DNA from: Sphingosinicella sp. CPCC 101087
GTDB taxonomy: Bacteria > Pseudomonadota > Alphaproteobacteria > Sphingomonadales > Sphingomonadaceae
Assembly: GCF_004151485.1 (NCBI RefSeq)
Contig: NZ_SBFF01000003.1
Span: forward strand, 124,001-188,000
Direction of reading: 5' to 3'
Length of the DNA: 64,000 bases
Positions 57,896-64,000 of the stretch are shown piece after piece. The position numbers and the translations under genes were made by a program. The notes beneath the pieces were generated by a model that did no database searches, was not told where the DNA came from, and saw only the letters and a program-made list of their open reading frames with translations. Position 1 is the stretch's first letter. Each line of letters opens with the position of its first letter.

Positions 57896-58585
57896 ATGAT
57901 TCGCACGGTTCGCGCCGCGGGCATTGCCGTGGCTGCCTCAGCCCTTGCCGCCGCGGCGGTATTCAGCAACCCACTGCAGGCCGATGCGGGCAATATCGCG
58001 CCCCAGGCTTCACACTATCTGGACCATGCCGGGGCTTCGGCCGAGGTGGTCGACATCGGACTGAACGGACCCGAGAGCGAGACCGGGGCGGAGAGCGAGC
58101 GGAACGAGCGCTTCGGCCAGTTTGCCGATCACATGATCGCGCTGGCCGACCAGGCGCTGCCCCGCCCCCGCACCCTTGGCGAACTGGTGAGCAGCCACCA
58201 GGCGGTCGACACCGCGAATCGCGAACAGGACTGCCTCGCCAACGCCGTCTACTTCGAGGCGCGCGGCGAGCCGCTGGAGGGTCAGCTCGCCGTCGCCGAA
58301 GTCGTGCTGAACCGCGCCCGTTCCGGCCGTTATCCCCGGACGATCTGCGAGGTCGTCACCCAGCCCTGGCAATTCTCGTTCGTTCGGCGCGGAATCATTC
58401 CGCGCGCCAATCGCCGCTCCGAATCCTGGCGCCGCGCCGTCGCCGTCGCCCGCATCGCCGAAGCCGGGGCGAGCCGCCTGCTCCCGGACGACGTGCTCTG
58501 GTATCATGCAGACTATGTCAGCCCGAGCTGGGGCCGTCGCCTGGACCGCAACACCAAGATCGGGCTCCATATCTTCTACAGCTGA
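57896..58585 (+). CDS. SleB-type cell wall hydrolase (Hydrolase_2)
   Basis: 229-residue exported protein. Signal peptide (AGIAVAASALAAAAVFSNP, about 9-27), a low-complexity linker to about 105, then the hydrolase core: CLANAVYFEARGEPLEGQLA with catalytic Glu, VAEVVLNRARSGRYPRTICEVV and QFSFVRRG. This matches the SleB/CwlJ-like lytic enzyme domain widespread in sphingomonads and rhizobia. It presumably remodels peptidoglycan. Confidence 0.9.
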   Translation: MIRTVRAAGIAVAASALAAAAVFSNPLQADAGNIAPQASHYLDHAGASAEVVDIGLNGPESETGAESERNERFGQFADHMIALADQALPRPRTLGELVSSHQAVDTANREQDCLANAVYFEARGEPLEGQLAVAEVVLNRARSGRYPRTICEVVTQPWQFSFVRRGIIPRANRRSESWRRAVAVARIAEAGASRLLPDDVLWYHADYVSPSWGRRLDRNTKIGLHIFYS

Positions 58586-58607
58586 GCGATTCCTCTTCGC
58601 CAGCCTG

Positions 58608-59198
58608 TCAGGTCACCGTACCGGGCTGCCCGAGCGTCCGGAACGTGATCGAATAGCGTAGCGCCTCGACCGGCGGGATGCTGTGCTCCCATTCGGTTCG
58701 CGATGCCCCTCGTAGAAGATATGCCGAGCGAGGTGCGGCGGGGAGGGTGAATCGCTCCCAACTCGCACCGCGCCGGCGGCGAAAGCGCAGGGGCGCCGCC
58801 GAGAGCAGGGAGATCCCCATCACATCGCCGAATACGGGCCGGTCCCGGTGCCAACCCAGGCCGGCACCCTCCCCATATTCGATCAGCAGCGCATGCTCGA
58901 TCGCCGCGGCCCCTATTCCCGCAAATGCGGCCGCGCGCTCGCGCAACGGCAGCAGCCAGTCGGGCATCGGATCCGTCGGCGCCAGGCCGCTGCCGTCGAA
59001 GCGATAGTTCCAGCCGAACGACACCGTCCGGCGCTTGCCCACAAATCCCTGAAACTCGAACGGCTTGAACGGAAGGGCTTCGAGACGGGCAACGATGGTG
59101 CGCTCTTCCTCGAGCGTAAGGAAGTCCGGTCGATAGGCCAGGCCTTCCGGGCCAACGGGCGGCGTTTCGCCGAACAGATCGGGTTGACGGCTCGTCAT
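58608..59198 (-). CDS. AlkB-like 2-oxoglutarate/Fe(II) dioxygenase
   Basis: 196-residue dioxygenase of the AlkB family. The iron ligands are GWHRDRP (HxD) and H in EWEHSIPPV; the 2-oxoglutarate-binding Arg is in RYSITFRTL. MTSRQPDLFGETP at the start (59198) resembles the DLFG beginning of alphaproteobacterial AlkB homologues. It likely repairs alkylated nucleic acid, though some family members have other roles. Converges on the SleB gene. Confidence 0.87.
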   Translation of the reverse strand: MTSRQPDLFGETPPVGPEGLAYRPDFLTLEEERTIVARLEALPFKPFEFQGFVGKRRTVSFGWNYRFDGSGLAPTDPMPDWLLPLRERAAAFAGIGAAAIEHALLIEYGEGAGLGWHRDRPVFGDVMGISLLSAAPLRFRRRRGASWERFTLPAAPRSAYLLRGASRTEWEHSIPPVEALRYSITFRTLGQPGTVT

Positions 59199-59367
59199 GC
59201 TGCGGCACGCAGGCGCTCGGCGAGACGCGTCGGTCGGGACAGCTTCACGATTCGGCGCGGCGCCATTTGCGGAGAATGGCGCTCGGGTGAGCGGCGCGCC
59301 AGTGGTCTTGCGGATCGCGAAGTGATCTTTTGCCACCGTCGGCGGGATGGGCTAGTTCGGCGATCCT

Positions 59368-60225
59368 ATGTCTACCTATACGATCGACACGGCTACTAGT
59401 CGTGCCACGCCGAGCCCGGCGCCGATGAAGCGTCTGACCGCGCCGGCGATCATGGCGCGCAAGAGCGGAGAGCCTATCGTCGCGCTCACTGCCTACACGA
59501 TGCGGATGGCGCAGCTGCTCGATCCGCATTGCGATCTGCTGCTGGTCGGCGACAGCCTCGGGCAGGTCATCTACGGGCTGCCCTCGACCATTCCCGTCAG
59601 CCTCGAAATGATGTGCGCCCACGGCGCCGCCGTCGTGCGCGGCTCCTGGCATGCGCTCGTTGCCGTCGACATGCCGTTCGGCTCGTACGAGGAAGGGCCG
59701 GAACAGGCATTCCGAAGCGCGGCGCGGATCCTCAAGGAGACCGGTGCGGCGGCAGTGAAGCTCGAGGGCGGCGAGGCCATGGCGGCAACCGTCGCCTTCC
59801 TGGTGCGGCGCGGCATTCCGGTGATCGGCCATGTCGGCCTGACTCCCCAAGCGGTGAACGCGCTCGGCGGCTACCGCGCCCGCGGCCGCGACGAAGCGGA
59901 GGCGAAGAAGATCCTCGGCGACGCCCGCGCCGTCGCCGATGCGGGCTGCTTCGCCCTGGTCCTCGAAGGGGTGATGGAGGAGATTGCGGTCGAGGCGACG
60001 CGCTCCGTCGCATGCCCGACGATCGGCATCGGCGCATCGGTCGAATGTGACGGACAGATATTGGTGACCGAGGACATGATGGGGCTGTTCGAGCGGACGC
60101 CCCGGTTCGTGAAGAGGTTCGGGGATCTCGCCGCGGAGATCGGCGCGGCCGCAGCCGCTTATGCCGCCGATGTCAGGACGCGCGCCTTTCCGACGTCCGA
60201 GCAGACCTATCAGCCCTGGACGTGA
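59368..60225 (+). CDS. panB: 3-methyl-2-oxobutanoate hydroxymethyltransferase
   Basis: 285-residue PanB, first step of pantothenate synthesis: 2-oxoisovalerate plus methylene-tetrahydrofolate to ketopantoate. [14 protein letters not shown] carries the Mg2+ Asp, [15 protein letters not shown] and [12 protein letters not shown] follow in correct order. It has a 30-residue leader before the core ([21 protein letters not shown]). Together with the panE-like gene (3564) the window carries two successive pathway steps. Confidence 0.95.
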   Translation: MSTYTIDTATSRATPSPAPMKRLTAPAIMARKSGEPIVALTAYTMRMAQLLDPHCDLLLVGDSLGQVIYGLPSTIPVSLEMMCAHGAAVVRGSWHALVAVDMPFGSYEEGPEQAFRSAARILKETGAAAVKLEGGEAMAATVAFLVRRGIPVIGHVGLTPQAVNALGGYRARGRDEAEAKKILGDARAVADAGCFALVLEGVMEEIAVEATRSVACPTIGIGASVECDGQILVTEDMMGLFERTPRFVKRFGDLAAEIGAAAAAYAADVRTRAFPTSEQTYQPWT

Positions 60226-60347
60226 GGACTTTCCCTTCGCACGAGCCACCGGTAAGGAGCGCTTCGGGCTCGCCTTTCGGCGTGCTCGTACGCGTGCCAG
60301 CGATCCGGGCAGTGCGGACGCGCTTCCCCTGAATTTGGAGAGAGGTT

Positions 60348-61094
60348 TTGGCGATCAAGCCGAATGAGTCCGACACCTTTCTGAGGGAAGTCGACGAGGA
60401 GCTTCGCAAGGAGCGGATGAACCGGCTGTTCGCGCGCTACGGCTGGTTGATCATTGCCGGGGTCCTGCTGCTGCTCGCCGCCATCGGCGGCGTCATCTGG
60501 TGGAAGCATCATCAGCGGGAGTTGGCCGCGGGCCAGGGCGAGACGCTGCTCGAAGCGCTCGCGACGATGGACGCCGGCAACCGCGACGCGGCGGCGCCGA
60601 AGGTGGCGGAGCTCGCCGGCAGCGATATCGAAGGCTATCGCGCCGCGGCCTTGTTCGCGCGAGCGACGGCCGAGGCGGAAGCGGGGAACCAGGCCGCTGC
60701 CGTCGCGACCTTGAAGTCGATCGCCGAAGATGCCCAGCTCGCAGAACCTTACCGCCAGGCGGCGCTCGTCCGCCAGACGACCCTGGAGTTCGATCAACTG
60801 CAGCCGCAGGCGGTGATCCAGCGGCTCGGGCCGCTGGCCCGTCCGGGCCAGGCCTGGTTCGGAACCGCCGGCGAATTGGTCGGTATCGCTCATCTCAAGA
60901 TGCGCCGGCCCGATTTGGCCGGTCCGCTGTTCGCCCAGATCGGCCGCGACCAGACCGTGCCTCCGTCGATTCGTACAAGGGCCATTCAGATGGCCGGGTC
61001 ATTAGGGATCAACGCCATGCCCGAGCAGGCAGCTTCGGGCGCGGAGCCGCAGGCCCCGGCCGACTCGGCCGCAACGAAGGGTGAAGCCGAATGA
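60348..61094 (+). CDS. YfgM-like membrane-anchored TPR protein
   Basis: 248-residue single-pass protein: cytoplasmic N-terminus (SDTFLREVDEELRKERMNRL), membrane helix (about 31-51, YGWLIIAGVLLLLAAIGGVIW), then a TPR-like periplasmic domain (about 60-215) and a Gln/Ala-rich end. This matches YfgM/DUF2133-type ancillary SecYEG subunits. TTG start at 60348 with GGAGAGAGG upstream. The order yfgM-bamB-der is conserved in proteobacteria and here the stop overlaps bamB in ATGA. Confidence 0.87.
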   Translation: MAIKPNESDTFLREVDEELRKERMNRLFARYGWLIIAGVLLLLAAIGGVIWWKHHQRELAAGQGETLLEALATMDAGNRDAAAPKVAELAGSDIEGYRAAALFARATAEAEAGNQAAAVATLKSIAEDAQLAEPYRQAALVRQTTLEFDQLQPQAVIQRLGPLARPGQAWFGTAGELVGIAHLKMRRPDLAGPLFAQIGRDQTVPPSIRTRAIQMAGSLGINAMPEQAASGAEPQAPADSAATKGEAE

Positions 61095-62410
61095 AGCGTA
61101 TCATCGTCGCGTTGACCGCCGTCAGTCTTCTGGCCGGCTGCGGGATCTTTCGCGGCTCGCGCGGCCCGACCACGCCGACGGTCGGCGAACGCATTCCGGT
61201 CCTCGCTTCCGAGAGCGACGTCGAGGTCGACCCGGCGTTGGCCGGCATTCCCGTCAGTTTGCCCGCGCCCGTCGCGAACCGCGACTGGCCGCAGCCGGGC
61301 GGCAATCCCTCCAAGTCGATGGGCCATGTCGCGCTTGCCGATTCGATCACGCAAGCCTGGAGCGTCAGCATCGGCCAGGGCAGCAGCGTTCGGGGACGGC
61401 TGGCGGCGGAGCCGGTGATTGGCGACGGGCGAGTCTATACGATCGATACCCGAGCCACCGTCCGCGCATTCGACGCCGATACCGGCGCCCAGCTCTGGTC
61501 CAGACAGGTCCGCGGCGAGAACTCGCCGAGAGAGGCCCTGTACGGCGGGGGCGTCAGCTTCGATGGTGGCCGCGTTTATGCCACCAATGGCGCCGGCGAC
61601 GCTGCGGCGCTCGACGCCGCGACCGGCGAGGTCGTTTGGATGGTCAAGCCCGGCGGCCCCCTGCGCGGCGCCCCGACCGTCGGCAATGAAAATGTCTATG
61701 CGGTCAGCCAGGACAACCAGCTCTACGCGCTCAACGTTGCCAATGGCGAGACCCGCTGGACCGGCGCCGGCTCGTTCGAGCTGGCCGGCGTGTTCGGGAC
61801 AGCGGCGCCCGCTTTCGCGCAGAGCACCGTCGTCGCGGGCTTCTCGTCGGGCGAGCTCACCGCTTATCGCTACGAGAACGGCCAGGTCGTCTGGCAGGAC
61901 GCGCTGGCCCGCACCGGGGTCAGCACCGTCGTGGGCACCATCTCCGACATCGATGCGGATCCCGTGATCGATCAGGGCCGGGTCTTCGCCGTAGGGCAGG
62001 GCGGCCGCATGGTCGCCGTCGAGTTGATCACCGGCCAGCGCGCCTGGGAGATCAACATTGCCGGCATCTCGACGCCGTGGGTCGCCGGAGACTGGGTCTA
62101 TGTCGTGACCGATCGGGCGCAGCTGCTGGCGATCGCCCGCGCGTCCGGGCGGATCCGCTGGATTTCCCAGTTGCCCCGCTATCGCGATCCGGAGGATCGC
62201 GAGGGACCGATCTTCTGGCGCGGACCGGTGCTTGCCGGCAACCGGCTGGTTCTGACCAGCTCACGGGGCCAGATCGCCTACGTCTCGCCGATCGATGGCG
62301 CGATCCAGGCGACGACCGAGACCCGTTCGCCCATCTCGCTTCCGCCGGTCGTCGCCAACAATACGCTGTACATATTGGACGACTCCGGCCGGCTGACCGC
62401 CTGGCGCTAG
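61091..62410 (+). CDS. bamB: BamB, outer-membrane assembly beta-propeller lipoprotein
   Basis: 439-residue lipoprotein (signal MKRIIVALTAVSLLAGCG, Cys17) with a PQQ-type eight-bladed propeller. Repeated blades follow (VYTIDTRATVRAFDADTGA, DAAALDAATGEVVW, NQLYALNVANGETRW, SGRLTAW). BamB binds BamA and helps fold outer-membrane proteins. It sits between yfgM and der exactly as in E. coli, which supports the name. Confidence 0.93.
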   Translation: MKRIIVALTAVSLLAGCGIFRGSRGPTTPTVGERIPVLASESDVEVDPALAGIPVSLPAPVANRDWPQPGGNPSKSMGHVALADSITQAWSVSIGQGSSVRGRLAAEPVIGDGRVYTIDTRATVRAFDADTGAQLWSRQVRGENSPREALYGGGVSFDGGRVYATNGAGDAAALDAATGEVVWMVKPGGPLRGAPTVGNENVYAVSQDNQLYALNVANGETRWTGAGSFELAGVFGTAAPAFAQSTVVAGFSSGELTAYRYENGQVVWQDALARTGVSTVVGTISDIDADPVIDQGRVFAVGQGGRMVAVELITGQRAWEINIAGISTPWVAGDWVYVVTDRAQLLAIARASGRIRWISQLPRYRDPEDREGPIFWRGPVLAGNRLVLTSSRGQIAYVSPIDGAIQATTETRSPISLPPVVANNTLYILDDSGRLTAWR

Positions 62411-62471
62411 CCGACGGGCACGAGATCCAATCGGTTGACCCTGCGCCGCCGAGGGGGCAGGGGCACCGACC

Positions 62472-63812
62472 ATGTCCAGATTGCCGACCGTCGCCATCGT
62501 GGGCCGGCCCAACGTCGGCAAGTCCACCCTGTTCAACCGGCTGGTGGGCCGAAAGGTCGCTCTGGTCGATGATCGGCCGGGTGTGACCCGCGATCGACGC
62601 GAAGGCGAGGCGACCCTGCTGGGGCTCGACTTCCGGGTCATCGATACCGCCGGCTATGAGGACGAGGACCCGGACACCCTGCCGGGCCGGATGCGCGCCC
62701 AGACCATTGCCGCCGTGCGCGAGGCCGATGTCGCCTTGTTCCTGATCGACGCCCGCGCCGGAATGACCCCGCTCGACGAGGAGATCGCCCGCTGGCTGCG
62801 CTCGGAAAGCACGCCGGTCGTCCTCGCCGCCAACAAGGCGGAAGGCCGATCCGGCGAGGCCGGAATCCTCGAGGCCTTCGCCCTCGGTCTGGGCGAGCCG
62901 ATCGCGATGAGCGCCGAGCATGGCGAGGGCGTCGTCGACCTGTTCGAGCACCTGCGCCCCTATGTCGAGCGCGAGCCCGGCGATGAAGAAGAGGCCGAGG
63001 CCGAAGGCCCGCTCAAGCTGGCGATCGTCGGAAGGCCGAATGCCGGCAAGTCCACCTTGATCAACCGCATGCTCGAGCAGGAGCGCCTGATCACCGGCCC
63101 GGAGGCCGGGATCACCCGCGATTCCATCGCGATCGATTGGGAATATCGCGGCAGACCGGTTCGGCTGATCGACACTGCCGGCATGCGCAAGCGCGCCAAG
63201 GTCGAGGACAAGCTCGAGAAGTTGTCGGTCGCAGACGCCCGGCGCGCGGTCGACTTCGCCGAGGTCGTGGTGCTGCTGCTCGACGGCACACGCGGGCTGG
63301 AGGCCCAGGATCTGAGGATCGCTTCCTACGTGCTCGAGGAGGGGCGCGCGCTGCTCGTGGCGATCAATAAATGGGACGTGGCCGAGGATGCCAGCCGCCT
63401 GTTCAACGGCATCAAGGCGGCGCTCGACGAGGGGCTCGCGCAAGCGCGCGGCGTTCCCCTGCTCACGGTTTCGGGCAAGACCGGCAAGGGGATCGACACC
63501 CTGCTCCAGGCGGCATTCGAAGTTCGCGACACCTGGTCGGCCCGAGTCTCGACCGGTCAACTCAACCGGTGGTTCGAGGAAGCGGTCGAAAAGAACCCGC
63601 CGCCCGCGCCCGGTGGCAAGCGGATCAAGCTGCGCTACATCACCCAGGTCGGAACGCGCCCGCCCAGCTTCGTCCTGTTCGGCACGCGCACCGAAATGCT
63701 GCCGGAAAGTTACCGCCGCTATCTGGTCAACGGGATCCGCAAGGATCTCGGCTTTGGCGCCGTTCCGGTGCGCCTCGCCCTGCGCAGCTCCCAAAATCCG
63801 TTCGACCGGTGA
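62472..63812 (+). CDS. der: Ribosome biogenesis GTPase Der (EngA)
   Basis: 446-residue GTPase with two consecutive G domains: GRPNVGKSTLFNRLVG (10-25) and GRPNAGKSTLINRML (about 186-200), each with DxxG and NKxD motifs (NKAEGR lacks the Asp in the first, NKWD in the second). A KH-like C-terminal domain (KRIKLRYITQVGTRPPSF) completes it. Der assists 50S subunit maturation and is usually essential. Confidence 0.96.
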   Translation: MSRLPTVAIVGRPNVGKSTLFNRLVGRKVALVDDRPGVTRDRREGEATLLGLDFRVIDTAGYEDEDPDTLPGRMRAQTIAAVREADVALFLIDARAGMTPLDEEIARWLRSESTPVVLAANKAEGRSGEAGILEAFALGLGEPIAMSAEHGEGVVDLFEHLRPYVEREPGDEEEAEAEGPLKLAIVGRPNAGKSTLINRMLEQERLITGPEAGITRDSIAIDWEYRGRPVRLIDTAGMRKRAKVEDKLEKLSVADARRAVDFAEVVVLLLDGTRGLEAQDLRIASYVLEEGRALLVAINKWDVAEDASRLFNGIKAALDEGLAQARGVPLLTVSGKTGKGIDTLLQAAFEVRDTWSARVSTGQLNRWFEEAVEKNPPPAPGGKRIKLRYITQVGTRPPSFVLFGTRTEMLPESYRRYLVNGIRKDLGFGAVPVRLALRSSQNPFDR

Positions 63813-63916
63813 GCGCCAAGGAGGGTTCTCGCTCCTGAGGTGCGGACGATCCGTAAACGGCCCCTTTACCTCTGGCGGTTACGGTCCCGAATGCGCCGTT
63901 CGGCGAGGGATGGATC

Positions 63917-64000
63917 ATGGCGGACGCTAGCGGAGCATTGGTGGACTGGGTCGAGTTTGGTCGAATGCGGACCGAGCTCGGCGCCGATTTCATCAGGATA
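63917..64000 (+). CDS. Start of a probable Hpt-domain protein (cut by window end)
   Basis: The last 28 codons start with ATG 63917 and read MADASGALVDWVEFG then RMRTELGADFIRI. The pattern W-x-E-F-G-R-x-R-x-E-L-G-x-x-F-I/V-R-I resembles the opening helix of small Hpt phosphotransfer proteins of sphingomonads. Too short to be certain. Confidence 0.45.
   Translation, partial: MADASGALVDWVEFGRMRTELGADFIRI

Noticed and set aside
62472-63812. Degenerate first G domain in Der because NKxD is NKAE
   Set aside because: Other G motifs are intact and variation at this position in the first domain does not by itself suggest loss of function.

Overview
This is a GC-rich, densely packed chromosomal window with short intergenic gaps and many 4-nt stop/start overlaps (NTGA). 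Gene content and protein style (hflK-hflC-degP, TorF-like porin, DUF3035 lipoprotein, LacI/TonB-receptor gene cluster, cyanide-insensitive-type cydAB with a DUF2474 partner, RNase E with an acidic insert in its S1 region, yfgM-bamB-der) point to an alphaproteobacterium, most likely order Sphingomonadales (Sphingomonas/Sphingosinicella-like). The genus cannot be fixed by eye. No insertion sequence, integrase, prophage or CRISPR array is visible. Most of the window reads as core chromosome.

Layout. 1-12.3 kb: envelope quality control (hflK partial, hflC, degP), a ketopantoate reductase with queF, an AI-2E-family membrane protein, a secreted S10 peptidase coupled to an SDR protein without the usual catalytic Tyr/Lys, then sseA-metC-mscS. 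12.4-25 kb: a TorF-like porin, then a long minus-strand block: thyA-folA-ribF-ileS-lspA-DUF3035 and amiC, mrcA, prfB and a lipoprotein methyltransferase. IleS carries an apparent 45-codon in-frame insertion containing a perfect GC-rich palindrome. FolA appears to start at CTG inside the thyA stop. 25-32.3 kb: rne behind a long structured leader, an M48/TPR protease, a DsbA-like protein, rlmE, ppx/gppA, and tRNA-Gln(CUG).

32.3-44.6 kb is the accessory region of most interest. A LacI-family regulator is flanked by two identical 14-bp perfect palindromes (TGAAAGCGCTTTCA). One lies just before a minus-strand MmgE/PrpD-family gene. The other lies over the -35 element of a tightly coupled plus-strand operon: cytochrome P450, CapA-like metallophosphatase, DMT-like permease, TonB-dependent receptor, tannase/feruloyl-esterase-family enzyme and two further exported alpha/beta hydrolases. 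This reads as a regulated uptake-and-breakdown system for an ester-containing substrate. Its components are recognisable families, but I do not recognise the combination or the substrate, and the P450 lacks the usual oxygen-activating acid/alcohol pair.

44.8-53.1 kb: an NRDE/TANGO2 protein, an M49-like metallopeptidase next to glutaminase, a 32-residue membrane-protein candidate, cydA-cydB-DUF2474 (the last apparently also starting at CTG within CTGA) and a Tat-exported DUF885 protein. 53.2-54.2 kb holds a 5'-truncated RTX-type calcium-binding repeat gene. 54.5-64 kb: typA, an EVE-domain protein, a small lipoprotein, a SleB-type cell wall hydrolase, an AlkB-like dioxygenase, panB, the conserved yfgM-bamB-der cluster, and the first codons of a probable Hpt-type protein cut by the window end.
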